From Rhizobium sp. ACO-34A (GTDB lineage Bacteria > Pseudomonadota > Alphaproteobacteria > Rhizobiales > Rhizobiaceae), in the NCBI GenBank assembly GCA_002600635.1, contig CP021371.1, forward strand, positions 2,235,001 to 2,299,000: a stretch of DNA of 64,000 bases, written 5' to 3'. A program made the position numbers and the translations under genes. Shown here piece after piece: positions 8,612 to 19,101 of the stretch (positions within the stretch are counted from its first letter, which is position 1; the number at the start of each line of letters is the position of its first letter). A model generated the notes under the pieces. The model saw nothing but the letters and a program-made list of their open reading frames with translations. It ran no database searches and was not told the DNA's origin.

Positions 8612-10057
8612 GTGACCATGGGCGCAGGCCATAACAAGCTTTCGGTTTTCCCGGCCTTCTTCAAGGTCGAGGATGCGGCTGTCGCCATTTTTGGCGACGG
8701 TGCGGAAGCTTTTGCCAAGGCACGTCTGCTGCGCAACACCAGGGCGCGCATCATCGCCCATGCCGTTGCTCCCGAAGCAGACTACGCCGATTTCCTGGAG
8801 CGTCACGCGATCGAGCGGGTGGCGCAGTCTTTCCATTCCGGCCAGGTTGATGGCGCCGCGCTGGTCTTTGCCGCGACGGGCGATGCGGAGCTGGACCGGA
8901 GGATTGTCTCTGCCGCTCGTGCGCGCCGGATCCCGGCCAATGCGGTCGATCAGCCCGAGTTCTGTGATTTCTATACGCCCGCTCTGGTGAACCGCGCGCC
9001 GATCGCGGTTGCCATCGGAACGGAAGGTGCCGGCCCGGTTCTCGCGCAGATGATCCGCGCCGAAATCGATCGCCGCCTGCCTCGGTCGCTCGGCCGTCTT
9101 GCCCGGCTGGCGGAAGAGTTTCGTGCCAGTGTGGAGCGCAGCGTTCCGCGCGGCACCATGCGTCGCAAGTTCTGGCGGCGTTTCTTCAGCGGTGATGTCG
9201 CCGATGCCGTGGGTGAGGGTGATATCGCCCATGCCCGGCGCAACGCCGTGCGCCTGATCGCCGAGAGCGGGGAGCGCGAACCCGGTCGGGTGTTTCTCGT
9301 TGGCGCCGGTCCGGGCGCCGAGGATCTGCTGACTCTGCGCGCGCATAGGTTGCTGATGGAAGCCGATGTCATCGTCCATGATGCCCTGGTGCCGCAGGCC
9401 GTTATCGATATGGGCCGGCGGGATGCCGATCGCATTGCTGTCGGCAAGCGAAAGGGCTGCCATTCGAAGTCGCAGGAAGAAATCAACGACCTGCTGGTCG
9501 AGCTTGGTCGCGAGGGCAAGCGCGTCGTTCGCCTGAAGTCTGGCGATCCGCTGGTCTTCGGTCGTGCCGGCGAGGAAATGGCGGCGCTGCGCGCCGCGGG
9601 CGTCGCTTATGAAATCGTGCCGGGTATCACCTCGGCCTTCGCCGCGGCCGCCGATTTCGAACTGCCGCTGACGCTTCGCGGCGTTGCGTCCTCGCTGGTC
9701 TTCACCACCGGGCATGACCTGCATGGCGAAACTCTGCCAGACTGGGCGCGTCTTGCTCTCTCGGGTGCAACGGTCGCGGTCTATATGGGCCGCAGTGTTG
9801 CGGCATCGGTCGCCACCCGGCTGATGGCGGCAGGCCTTGATCGGGATACCACCGTTGCGGTCGTCGAAAATGCCGGTCGCGCCTATAACCGACTGTTTCA
9901 TGGCACGCTGGATGAATTGCCGGTGCTTGAAGATCGCACCGAGCTGACCGGCCCGGTGATGGTCATCATCGGCGATGCCGTTGCCGGCGGCAATTTCTCC
10001 CGTTCCGAACCGCTGCGCGGCAAGATCGCCAGCCTTTCCCCCTTCGAGAGGACCTGA
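8612..10057 (+). CDS. cysG: Siroheme synthase CysG (multifunctional)
   Basis: A 481-residue fusion that makes siroheme from uroporphyrinogen III for sulfite reductase. The N-terminal part (about 1-210) is the precorrin-2 dehydrogenase/ferrochelatase, with a degenerate nucleotide loop IFGDGAEAFAKA. The C-terminal part (about 215-470) is the SAM-dependent methyltransferase, recognised by VFLVGAGPGAEDLLTLRA and RLKSGDPLVFGRAGEE. The first start is GTG at 8612, with ATG at 8618 as a close alternative. Next come DUF2849, cysI and DUF934 with gaps of 1-10 bases, so this is one operon that supplies both the cofactor and the enzyme. Confidence 0.94.
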   Translation: MTMGAGHNKLSVFPAFFKVEDAAVAIFGDGAEAFAKARLLRNTRARIIAHAVAPEADYADFLERHAIERVAQSFHSGQVDGAALVFAATGDAELDRRIVSAARARRIPANAVDQPEFCDFYTPALVNRAPIAVAIGTEGAGPVLAQMIRAEIDRRLPRSLGRLARLAEEFRASVERSVPRGTMRRKFWRRFFSGDVADAVGEGDIAHARRNAVRLIAESGEREPGRVFLVGAGPGAEDLLTLRAHRLLMEADVIVHDALVPQAVIDMGRRDADRIAVGKRKGCHSKSQEEINDLLVELGREGKRVVRLKSGDPLVFGRAGEEMAALRAAGVAYEIVPGITSAFAAAADFELPLTLRGVASSLVFTTGHDLHGETLPDWARLALSGATVAVYMGRSVAASVATRLMAAGLDRDTTVAVVENAGRAYNRLFHGTLDELPVLEDRTELTGPVMVIIGDAVAGGNFSRSEPLRGKIASLSPFERT

Positions 10058-10058
10058 C

Positions 10059-10373
10059 ATGGCCCAGAAAGTCTTGACCGCCAACCGCCTTGGCGACGGC
10101 ATCGCCGTCTGGCTCGATGCCAGTGGCCAGTGGACGGAAAAACTGCAGGATGCCTTCGTCGCCCGGCATGCCGAAGCGATTGCCGCGCTCGAAGAGGCTG
10201 GACGCAAGGCCTTCGCCAGCAACATCGTGCTTGACGTCAATGTCATCGATGTCGAGGAGAAGGACGGTGTGCTCTGGCCGCTGCGTCTGCGCGAACGCAT
10301 CCGCGCCGAAGGTCCCACCATCCCCTATGCGGACGGCCATGGCCATGCCGATCCTGATTTCATTGCCGCCTGA
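10059..10373 (+). CDS. DUF2849 protein of the sulfite-reduction operon
   Basis: A 104-residue soluble protein starting MAQKVLTANRLGDG, one base after the cysG stop and preceded by GAGAGGA. It matches the DUF2849 family, which in alphaproteobacteria is almost always found between cysG and cysI. No enzyme motif is visible. The C-terminal segment has several histidines and acidic residues (YADGHGHADPDF). Its fixed position suggests a helper role in sulfite reduction, such as an assembly or electron-transfer accessory, but this is only inference from context. The longer open frame starting upstream overlaps cysG and is not used. Confidence 0.85.
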   Translation: MAQKVLTANRLGDGIAVWLDASGQWTEKLQDAFVARHAEAIAALEEAGRKAFASNIVLDVNVIDVEEKDGVLWPLRLRERIRAEGPTIPYADGHGHADPDFIAA

Positions 10374-10381
10374 GGACAGAC

Positions 10382-12052
<1,671 letters not shown>

Positions 12053-12062
12053 GGAATAAGAA

Positions 12063-12575
12063 ATGAGCAAGATCTGGAAGGAAACCGGCTTCGTCGAGAA
12101 TGACCGCTGGGTGATCGAAACCGAGGAACGCAAGGCCGGCGACGGTGAGCGCGCCATCCTCGGTCTGGAGGCGTTCATCGCGGCCGCCGACGAGACCAAT
12201 GAAGGCGGTTTCGGCGTGTTGGTGGCTCCTGCCGACGATGTGACCCGGCTGGAGCCCTATCTGGACCGCATCGACCTGATTGCCGTCGCATTTCCGGCGT
12301 TCAATGACGGTCGGGGTTTCAGTCATGCGACGCTGCTGCGCCAGCGGTTGGGCTTTGCTGGTGAAGTCCGCGCCGTGGGCGATGTCCTGATCGACCAGAT
12401 CCCCTTGATGCTGCGCACCGGTTTCGATGGTTTTTCGGTAACCAATGCCGTGGCGTTGAAGCGACTGGAAGAAGGACGCTTGCCGGGCATCGCCGAGCAT
12501 TATCAGCCGACCGCCAGAGATTCTGCTATCGTCGGTGGGTTCAGCTGGCGTCGTCTCGGAACTGCTGGTGCATAA
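12063..12575 (+). CDS. DUF934 protein linked to sulfite reductase
   Basis: A 170-residue protein of the DUF934 family, 10 bases after cysI and in the same operon. The family is regularly encoded beside cysI in alpha- and betaproteobacteria. The family core is visible as the VAFPAFNDGRGFSHATLLRQRLGF segment (split here: AFPAFNDGRGFS then HATLLRQRLGF) followed by GEVRAVGDVLIDQIPLMLR. No cofactor motif is seen. A role in sulfite reduction is supported by location only; some annotations call it an oxidoreductase without direct proof. Confidence 0.87.
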   Translation: MSKIWKETGFVENDRWVIETEERKAGDGERAILGLEAFIAAADETNEGGFGVLVAPADDVTRLEPYLDRIDLIAVAFPAFNDGRGFSHATLLRQRLGFAGEVRAVGDVLIDQIPLMLRTGFDGFSVTNAVALKRLEEGRLPGIAEHYQPTARDSAIVGGFSWRRLGTAGA

Positions 12576-12749
12576 AGATATAAAATAGGATATGTGAGCG
12601 GCGACCTTTGAGGGAAGTCAAGGACGCTGCGATATCCATCGTGCATGGGATCGGTACCAAGACTTCATCCTGTGCAATTGTGGAATGTAGCAGTCTAGTT
12701 TATAGGCTGTTCGCGACTGGATCGAAAGACGGATAGGATCGACAAGCCT

Positions 12750-13562
12750 ATGAATGCTCCTGCCAAGACCGATAATGCGGAACTGATCGTGCCGGAAGGC
12801 GTGTTTGCCGAGACCGTGCTCAGCGTTACGCACTATACCGATCACCTGTTCCGTTTCCGAATGACCCGTCCGGCTGGTTTCCGCTTCCGCTCCGGCGAGT
12901 TCGCCATGATCGGATTGATGGTCGGCGAAAAGCCCGTTTACCGCGCCTATTCGATCGCGAGCCCGGCCTGGGACGAGGAACTGGAGTTCTTCTCGATCAA
13001 GGTTCCGGACGGTCCGCTGACCCAGCATCTCCAGCGAATCCAGCCGGGTGATCGGGTGCTGATGCGCAAGAAGCCGACCGGTACGCTGGTGCTTGACGCA
13101 CTGACCCCCGGCAAGCGCCTCTACATGTTTTCGACCGGCACGGGCATTGCACCCTTTGCAAGCCTGATTCGCGATCCGGAAACCTATGAAAAGTTCGAGG
13201 AAGTGATCCTCACCCATACCTGCCGCGAGGTTGCCGAGTTGAAATACGGATTCGACCTCGTCGAGGAGATCCGCAACCACGAATTCCTCAATGAAATCGT
13301 TGGCGACAAGCTCAAGCATTACGCGACCGTTACGCGTGAGGACTATCCGTTCAAGGGCCGCATCACCGACCTGATGGAGAGCGGCAAGCTTTATTCCGAC
13401 CTGGGCGTTCCGTCGCTGGATCCGGCCATCGACCGTGGCATGATCTGCGGTTCCTCGGCCATGCTGAAGGATACCAAGGCCCTGTTGGAAAAGGCGGGCC
13501 TGAACGAAGGCGCCAATAACAAGCCTGCCGAATTCGTCATCGAGCGCGCATTCGTGGGCTGA
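12750..13562 (+). CDS. fpr: Ferredoxin-NADP+ reductase
   Basis: A 270-residue FAD enzyme that moves electrons between NADPH and ferredoxin or flavodoxin. The FAD-binding RAYSIASP motif (about residues 69-76), the NADP-binding FSTGTGIAPF stretch (about 130-139) and the C-terminal VERAFVG-type end (VIERAFVG) mark the bacterial FprA class. It has its own 174-base upstream gap, so it may carry its own promoter, although it follows the cys operon in the same direction. As the only obvious reductase nearby, it is the likely electron source for CysI via ferredoxin. It ends at a strong hairpin terminator. Confidence 0.94.
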   Translation: MNAPAKTDNAELIVPEGVFAETVLSVTHYTDHLFRFRMTRPAGFRFRSGEFAMIGLMVGEKPVYRAYSIASPAWDEELEFFSIKVPDGPLTQHLQRIQPGDRVLMRKKPTGTLVLDALTPGKRLYMFSTGTGIAPFASLIRDPETYEKFEEVILTHTCREVAELKYGFDLVEEIRNHEFLNEIVGDKLKHYATVTREDYPFKGRITDLMESGKLYSDLGVPSLDPAIDRGMICGSSAMLKDTKALLEKAGLNEGANNKPAEFVIERAFVG

Positions 13563-13582
13563 TCACCGTCTATCATCTCGAT

Positions 13583-13611
13583 GAAACGCCCGGTCTTTTG
13601 CCGGGCGTTTC
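13583..13611. terminator. Bidirectional terminator between fpr and gntR gene
   Basis: A perfect 11-base stem, GAAACGCCCGG (13583-13593) and CCGGGCGTTTC (13601-13611), with a 7-base loop. It lies 20 bases after the fpr stop and 10 bases beyond the 3' end of the convergent GntR gene, so it can end transcription from both sides. Confidence 0.85.
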
Positions 13612-13621
13612 TGTTTCCGCG

Positions 13622-14245
13622 TCAGTTTTCGGCGAGATAGTCGATAAGCGCCTGCATTGCAGTTTCCGCTTCGTTGCCATCTTCCTGCTGGATGGCGCGG
13701 ATGACCGCCACATGCAGCGACACGGAACGGTCCATTCTGCTGTTCGTGGCTTTCGCGAACCAGAGACGGCGCGAGTGGGAAAGCAGAGGCTCAAGCGCCG
13801 AGATCAGGAAGCTGTTGGGGCAGGCGTTCTCGATGATTTCATCGAACTGCTTGTCGGCGGTGAAGAAGGCATCGAAATCGCCGGCGGTTGCGGCTCCGGT
13901 CATCGCCTTGGCGCACTCGACAAGCGCGGCGCGGTGATCGGTGTCGGCATTCTCCGCCACCAGTCTTGCCACGTAAGGCTCCAGGCGACGCCTGACCGCC
14001 ATGATCGCCTGATGATCCTCGTTATGGATTTCCGATATCTGGAGGCCGACCCGCGGCTTCACGACAATCAGCCCCTGCCACTCCAGTTTCTGGATGGCCT
14101 CGCGCACCGGTGTGCGGCCGAAGCCTGACAATTCGATCAGCTGCCGTTCATTCACCAGCGCGCCGGGCGCGAGCTTCAACATGACGATCTGTTGCTCGAG
14201 CGAAAGATAGGCGAGGTGACTATGCGAGCCGGAAGGTTTTGTCAT
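13622..14245 (-). CDS. GntR-family (FCD domain) transcriptional regulator
   Basis: A 207-residue repressor-type protein: N-terminal winged helix (ERQLIELSGFGRTPVREAIQKLE, split as ERQLIELSGFG and RTPVREAIQKLE) and C-terminal FCD ligand domain with conserved Arg/His metal-site positions. I chose the ATG at 14245 over the longer frame start at 14278. The 14245 start has a strong GGAGGA ribosome site 5 bases upstream, while the 14278 start has none. The longer start would also put an operator inside the coding region. FCD regulators usually sense organic acids or amino-acid derivatives; the ligand is unknown. Two identical palindromes upstream point to autoregulation. Confidence 0.85.
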   Translation of the reverse strand: MTKPSGSHSHLAYLSLEQQIVMLKLAPGALVNERQLIELSGFGRTPVREAIQKLEWQGLIVVKPRVGLQISEIHNEDHQAIMAVRRRLEPYVARLVAENADTDHRAALVECAKAMTGAATAGDFDAFFTADKQFDEIIENACPNSFLISALEPLLSHSRRLWFAKATNSRMDRSVSLHVAVIRAIQQEDGNEAETAMQALIDYLAEN

Positions 14246-14257
14246 GGTATCCTCCGC

Positions 14258-14267
14258 TGATATATCA
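14258..14267. promoter_or_regulatory. GntR operator 1 (TGATATATCA)
   Basis: A perfect 10-base palindrome TGATATATCA lying directly upstream of the ribosome site of the GntR gene. An identical copy is found 47 bases further upstream. Short palindromes of this type are typical GntR/FCD operators, and the spacing of about 4.5 helical turns would let two dimers interact. Position so close to the ribosome site suggests blocking of transcription initiation or early elongation. Confidence 0.65.
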
Positions 14268-14304
14268 AGCTTTGCCATGCCGCATTCGAAACAGCAAGCC
14301 GAAT

Positions 14305-14314
14305 TGATATATCA
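14305..14314. promoter_or_regulatory. GntR operator 2 (TGATATATCA)
   Basis: The second identical palindrome, extended on one side as TTGATATATCAGC. It lies 60 bases upstream of the chosen GntR start codon, in the likely promoter zone. There is no convincing gene on the plus strand here, so the pair probably serves only gntR itself in this locus. Confidence 0.65.
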
Positions 14315-14483
14315 GCGTTGATCGACAGTGTCTTCAATAGCTTTTACCCTATCGGAGGCATGCTCCGGTACCGCAGAAATCAGGGGGGTAAGGGCATCTT
14401 GTGCCGCACCTGTGAACGTGGGGTATCGATTCGTCGAGGCCAGGACAGGCGGTTTCCGTCCGCCTGCCTTGCCGAGAGGCTGA

Positions 14484-15431
14484 TTACCGCGTCTCCGACG
14501 GCGTTTCGTCTTCCGGCTTGATTGCAAGCGCGGCCTGGCTGTTGCCCGCGACAGGTGGCGGCAGGGGAACGCCACGCGTCCGTTCCCGCGAGATTGTGAG
14601 GAGACCGGACCCCACGATCAGCGCGATACCGACCAGCATCGGCACGTCGACATGGTCGCCGAAGATCAGGTAGCCGAAAAGGATCGCCCAGAGCATCTGG
14701 CTGTACTGCGTCGGACCGATGACGGCTGCAGGCGCATAAAAGGCCGCATACATCAGCAGCACGTTACCAAGCGCGGCAAGCAGACCGTAACCCGCAAGCA
14801 GAAGCCATTCCTCCCCGCTTGGCCAGGAGAAATACGGGATCATGGCGAGGCCGCAGACCAGAAGCGTTCCGAGAAGGCCCGCGCCGTAAAGCGAGATGTT
14901 CTTTTCGGACGGTCCGATCGCACGGAAGATGACGATGGACAGCGCGCCGCCAAGGCCGGCGAAGACCGCACCGAGATGTCCGATAGACAACTCACGGAAG
15001 CCCGGACGAAGGACCACGAGAACACCGAGGAACCCGACAATGACGGCGCTCCAGCGTTTGATCCCGACGGCTTCCTTCAGGAAGATCACCGACATGATGG
15101 TGACGAAGGACGGCAGCAGGAAGATCAGACAGAAGGCTTCGGCCATGGAGAGGTGCGTGAAGGCCGTCACGCTGCCGATGGTGCCGAGCCCCGCGGAGAC
15201 GAAGCGAAGGATCCAGAGCGGCCTGTTGGTCGTCCTGACGATATCGAGCCATTTGTCATTGCGCTTCAGAAGGAAGGGCAGGGCAAACAGGCCGAAACAG
15301 GCACCGAAGAAACCGGATTCGAGTGGGGAGAGACGCCCTTCGATCAGCTTGACGCTGGCATCGCTGATGGAGAACGCGGCAAAGGATGCGAAGGCAATAA
15401 GAATGCCTCGTAGGATGAAATCTGAGCGCAC
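14484..15431 (-). CDS. EamA/DMT-family transporter
   Basis: A 315-residue inner-membrane protein with about ten hydrophobic helices in two EamA repeats, the second ending near residue 285 (MLVGIALIVGSGLLTI). The drug/metabolite transporter superfamily exports amino acids, metabolites or drugs by proton exchange; the substrate cannot be read from sequence. The C-terminal 25 residues are polar and likely cytosolic. It ends 238 bases from the start of gntR. Between the two lies a 7-base inverted repeat (CAGGCGG/CCGCCTG, 14446-14466) that might be a weak terminator. The DsbA-like gene upstream on the same strand ends 57 bases away, so co-expression is possible. Confidence 0.85.
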   Translation of the reverse strand: MRSDFILRGILIAFASFAAFSISDASVKLIEGRLSPLESGFFGACFGLFALPFLLKRNDKWLDIVRTTNRPLWILRFVSAGLGTIGSVTAFTHLSMAEAFCLIFLLPSFVTIMSVIFLKEAVGIKRWSAVIVGFLGVLVVLRPGFRELSIGHLGAVFAGLGGALSIVIFRAIGPSEKNISLYGAGLLGTLLVCGLAMIPYFSWPSGEEWLLLAGYGLLAALGNVLLMYAAFYAPAAVIGPTQYSQMLWAILFGYLIFGDHVDVPMLVGIALIVGSGLLTISRERTRGVPLPPPVAGNSQAALAIKPEDETPSETR

Positions 15432-15488
15432 GGCGATTGAAGTCCTGGGGGAGGATGAATCCGTGCTTAGGATCGTTCCGGCCGCGCG

Positions 15489-16160
15489 TCAATTGAGTTT
15501 TGCAAGCGCTTCGGATTTCATTCTCGCAATATCACGCAATGCATTGACGAGCACGTCAGGCGTCTGGGCGCCGCTGACCGCATATTGCTGGTCGAAGATG
15601 AAGAACGGTACGCCGTTGACACCCATTTGCCGGGCTGCGTCGATTTCGCCGACGACTTCCGCCTTGTCGGAATCGCTTTCCAGCAGCTGCGCGATCACGG
15701 TGCGATCAAGACCTGCCGATTCGGCGATATCAGCCAGGACGGCCTTGTCCCCGACGTTGCGACCCTCTTCGAAATTGGCCTTGAACAGCGCGGATACGAC
15801 ACGTTCCTGCACCTCGCGTCCTTCGACGCCGGCCCAATGGATCAGACGGTGAGCGTCAAGTGTGTTCGGTCCAACCTTGATCGCCTCGAAATTGAAGGCG
15901 ATGCCGACTTCGCGACCGAGCGCGCTCAGCTGCTCATGGCCTCGATCCATATTGGCCTTGCCGCCGAGCTTTTTTGCGAGCTCGACCTGCTGGTCCACAC
16001 CTTCCGGCGGATAGTCGGGATTGAGCTGGTAGGGGCGCCAGTTGATGTCCACGCCGATCTCGTCCTGTACCTCGGCGATTGCGAGGTCCAGCCTTGCCTT
16101 GCCAAGGTAGCACCAGGGGCAGACGACGTCGGAAACGAGGTCGATGGTGATACGCAGCAT
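15489..16160 (-). CDS. DsbA-family oxidoreductase (FrnE-like)
   Basis: A 223-residue thioredoxin-fold protein starting MLRITIDLVSDVVCPWCYLG. The active site is C-P-W-C (residues 14-17), as in the FrnE/2-hydroxychromene-2-carboxylate isomerase-like group. No signal peptide is present, so it acts in the cytosol, perhaps as a disulfide isomerase or reductase under stress. The longer open frame adds 20 residues, but the ATG at 16160 has a good AAGGAA ribosome site and starts where homologues start. It lies upstream of the EamA gene on the same strand. Confidence 0.87.
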   Translation of the reverse strand: MLRITIDLVSDVVCPWCYLGKARLDLAIAEVQDEIGVDINWRPYQLNPDYPPEGVDQQVELAKKLGGKANMDRGHEQLSALGREVGIAFNFEAIKVGPNTLDAHRLIHWAGVEGREVQERVVSALFKANFEEGRNVGDKAVLADIAESAGLDRTVIAQLLESDSDKAEVVGEIDAARQMGVNGVPFFIFDQQYAVSGAQTPDVLVNALRDIARMKSEALAKLN

Positions 16161-16282
16161 GCTGGTTCCTTTCCGGCGGCGGGGTCGCGAATGGCATTCG
16201 TTGTCGCGAAGTAGGGTCAATCTGCACTTATTTCAACCGGTTACCGTCAAGTAACTATCTGACGTTCCGGCTTTTCCGATCC

Positions 16283-18085
16283 TTATTGTACCCGTGCATC
16301 CCACCACACCGGCAACTGATAACCGTAGAGCGGAGTTTTTTCCGGCCGTCCCACATGTTTCCAGCGCGCCATCCATTGCTCGCCGATATGATACAGCGGC
16401 ACCACGTAATGACCAGCGACGAGAAGGCGGTCATAGGCCCGGACGGCTGCGCGGAAATCCTCGGCACTGCGGGCATTGACGAGAGCGTCGATCATGCGAT
16501 CGATATCCGGATCGGCGACGCCGGCATAGTTGAAGCTGCCTTGCGCGTCGCGCGATGACGAGCCCCACCGGTTGATCTGCTCGGCGCCCGGTGAAAGCGA
16601 CGAGGTGTAGGCCTTGACGATCATGTCGTAGTCGAAGCTGTTGGAACGCGCCTGATACTGGGCGTCGTCCACGGTGCGGATCGACATGGCGATACCGATG
16701 AGGGAGAGGGCGCGCTGATAGGCGATCGCCATTTTTTCCTGGCCCTCGTTCTGGGTCATCACCTCGAAAGCGAGCTGCCTCCCGGAAGCGTCCAACATCT
16801 TGCCGCCCTTGATGGCATAGCCCGCCTTTTTGAGCAGGTCGACCGCCTGGCGCAGGACCTTGCGGTCCGCGCCAGAACCATCGGTCACAGGCATTGCATA
16901 GGTGCCGGCGAGGATTGCCGGATCGATACGATCCTTTGCCGAACCGAGAAGCGCGATCTCCCGTTCGTCGGCCGCATTGCCGAATGCGCCGAGGGCGGAG
17001 TTCTGCCAGAAACTCTGGCTGCGCTTGAAGGCGCCACTGTAGAGGTTCTTGTTCACCCATTCGAAGTCGAAGGCGAGCGACAGCGCCTCGCGTACGTCCT
17101 CGTTGGCAAAAAGCGGACGCCGCGTATTGAAGACGAAGCCGAGCATGCCGGAGGGAAGACCGGGCTGGAACGTCTCCTTCACGACATCGCCATTTTGCGC
17201 GGCCGGGAAGTCATAGGCGCGCGCCCAATGGCCGGAATCGCCTTCGGGATAGACATCAATGTCACCCTTCTTGAAGGCTTCGAACAGCGTCGAATCCTGC
17301 AGGAAGTAAGTGACGGAGATTTCGTCGTAATTATCGAAACCGGCCTTGGACGGCAGATCCTTGCCCCAATAGTTCGGGTCTCGTTCCCAGGTGATCTTTT
17401 CACCGGGCTTGATCGTCTTGATCTTGTAAGGGCCAGACGCCACCGGAACGGTCAGCGAACTCTGCTCGAAGGTGGCCACATCCGTTGCATGCTTCGGCAG
17501 GATCGGCGACATGGCGATCATCAGCGGCGTTTCGCGATTGGCCTTGTCGTTGAAGGTGAAGCGGATGCCGTTGTCTCCGACCTTTTCCAGCTTGTCGACC
17601 ACGGCCATGCGCCGGTTATAGGGGGGGCGCCCTTTTTCCTGCAGCAGGTTGAAGGAGAAGATTACGTCCTCGGGCGTTACCGGCTTGCCGTCCTGCCAAT
17701 GGGCCTTGGGATTGAGATTGAACTGGATGTAGGTCCGGTCGGCATCCATCTCTACCGTCTCGGCGAGAAGGCCATAAAGGGAGAAAGGCTCGTCGCTCGA
17801 TCGCGTCATCAGCGATTCGTAGAACAGGTTTCCGTATTCGGGATCCCATATGCCGCGGGCCGTGGTGCGCATGCCCTTGAGCACGAACGGATTGAGGCTG
17901 TCGAACGTTCCGACGACGCCGTAATTGATCTTTCCGCCCTTTTTTGCCTGTGCATTGGCATAGGGGAAACTCTGGTAGCCGGCGCTCAGAGCCGGTTCGC
18001 CATGCATCGCTATGCCGTGGACCGGCTCGGCTTGGGCCAAACCGCAAAAGGGGAGAAAAATCAGACCGAGTAGCAGTCGACGCAC
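16283..18085 (-). CDS. ABC transporter periplasmic binding protein, family 5 (YejA-like)
   Basis: A 600-residue SBP_bac_5 protein, probably binding peptides or related solutes in the periplasm. I place the start at the GTG at 18085: it has an AGAGGAAA ribosome site and gives an immediate signal peptide (VRRLLLGLIFLPFCGLAQA, cleaved after AQA). The longer frame would bury that signal. Family features include GGKINYG, ADRTYIQFNL and the ERDPNYWGKDLP segment. Length and the MHGEPAL N-terminus resemble YejA. No permease or ATPase gene is adjacent, so its membrane partners are elsewhere, or it works as an orphan receptor. Confidence 0.86.
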   Translation of the reverse strand: MRRLLLGLIFLPFCGLAQAEPVHGIAMHGEPALSAGYQSFPYANAQAKKGGKINYGVVGTFDSLNPFVLKGMRTTARGIWDPEYGNLFYESLMTRSSDEPFSLYGLLAETVEMDADRTYIQFNLNPKAHWQDGKPVTPEDVIFSFNLLQEKGRPPYNRRMAVVDKLEKVGDNGIRFTFNDKANRETPLMIAMSPILPKHATDVATFEQSSLTVPVASGPYKIKTIKPGEKITWERDPNYWGKDLPSKAGFDNYDEISVTYFLQDSTLFEAFKKGDIDVYPEGDSGHWARAYDFPAAQNGDVVKETFQPGLPSGMLGFVFNTRRPLFANEDVREALSLAFDFEWVNKNLYSGAFKRSQSFWQNSALGAFGNAADEREIALLGSAKDRIDPAILAGTYAMPVTDGSGADRKVLRQAVDLLKKAGYAIKGGKMLDASGRQLAFEVMTQNEGQEKMAIAYQRALSLIGIAMSIRTVDDAQYQARSNSFDYDMIVKAYTSSLSPGAEQINRWGSSSRDAQGSFNYAGVADPDIDRMIDALVNARSAEDFRAAVRAYDRLLVAGHYVVPLYHIGEQWMARWKHVGRPEKTPLYGYQLPVWWDARVQ

Positions 18086-18353
18086 GTCGTTTCCTCTTTG
18101 CCGTAACCGAAGAATCTGCGGAAAACTATCATGAACACCATAAAACCAACACACCGCGTCCGGAAAATGGCGTCAGGTCGCGGGGTCTGGCCAAAGAAGG
18201 ACTGGATATTCCGCACCGCGCGATGTAACAGGTGGTCCCGACAACCAAGGTCATGTATTTGCCTCATTTGAACGACAGTTGACGGGCAACTGACCAGGCA
18301 GTGCCGCGGAGGGTCGCGGTCTCGATACCGGTTTTCAGGAGACGGATTAGGTT

Positions 18354-18989
18354 ATGATGTTCAAAGCAAGCAAAGTTACGCGGACGGCCCTGTCTGCTCT
18401 GGTTCTGACGCTTGGCGCCGCTGCGGTTCCGACCGTCTCGCAGGCTCAGGAAGCGGCAGCTCCGGGCGCACCGTCCAAGTGGTTCAAGACCTGCACCAAG
18501 CAGGAAGACGCCGACGTCTGTGTGGTTCAGAACCAGCAGACCGCTCAGAACGGTCAGCTCATCACGGCTGTCGGCCTGATCTCGATCGAAGGCAAGGTCA
18601 ACCGCAAGCTTCTGCAGGTTACCGTTCCCTCGGCACGTCTGATCCCCCCGGGTATCATGATGCAGATCGACGGCGCCAAGGGCACCAAGCTCGACTACAC
18701 GGTCTGCCTGCCGGATCGCTGCACCGCTGAAATTCCGCTGACCGACGCTCTGATCGCAAGCCTGAAGAAGGGCAACGAAGTCGTCTTCACCTCGATCAAC
18801 TTCCGCCGCGCCCCGAACCCGATCAAGATCGCGCTTGAGGGCTTTACCGGTGCCTATGACGGCGAGGCCATGACCCAGTCGCAGGCCGAGGAACGCCAGC
18901 GCCTGCTGCAGGAAGCCATGCAGAAGAAGCAGGAAGAGCGTAACAAGGCGATCAACGACGCCCAGAACGCTGCCAAGCAGGGCCAGTAA
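18354..18989 (+). CDS. Invasion-associated locus B (IalB) family protein
   Basis: A 211-residue secreted protein. A signal peptide (residues 1 to about 31, ending SQA-QE) is followed by the IalB domain, with paired cysteines (FKTCTKQEDADVC and YTVCLPDRC) and conserved W43 (SKWFKTC). The last 40 residues are a charged Gln/Glu/Lys-rich helix. IalB is known from Bartonella invasion of red cells, but the family is common in free-living Rhizobiales, where the role is unknown; envelope stress or host contact is possible. The start may be at 18354 or the adjacent ATG at 18357. The 268-base upstream gap would hold its promoter. A strong terminator follows. Confidence 0.88.
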   Translation: MMFKASKVTRTALSALVLTLGAAAVPTVSQAQEAAAPGAPSKWFKTCTKQEDADVCVVQNQQTAQNGQLITAVGLISIEGKVNRKLLQVTVPSARLIPPGIMMQIDGAKGTKLDYTVCLPDRCTAEIPLTDALIASLKKGNEVVFTSINFRRAPNPIKIALEGFTGAYDGEAMTQSQAEERQRLLQEAMQKKQEERNKAINDAQNAAKQGQ

Positions 18990-19015
18990 GCTCGCTTCAA
19001 TGACTGCAAATGATA

Positions 19016-19039
19016 AAAGGCCCGCTCGCGCGGGCCTTT
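19016..19039. terminator. Rho-independent terminator after ialB-family gene
   Basis: A perfect 10-base stem, AAAGGCCCGC (19016-19025) and GCGGGCCTTT (19030-19039), with a 4-base loop and a following GTTTTT run. It ends the ialB transcript, and it may also stop the convergent hspQ transcript. Confidence 0.92.
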
Positions 19040-19101
19040 GTTTTTATAGGGCTTCTCGCCACCCCGGGTACTTGTAACCGGATCGCGCCGTCGACATATC
19101 G

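Noticed and set aside
14318..14521. Small plus-strand frame (TTG start) near the GntR operators
   Set aside because: No ribosome site, composition not protein-like, overlaps the end of eamA.
14312..14575. Small minus-strand frame between eamA and gntR
   Set aside because: Arg-rich start overlapping eamA, no ribosome site, no hydrophobic or domain pattern.
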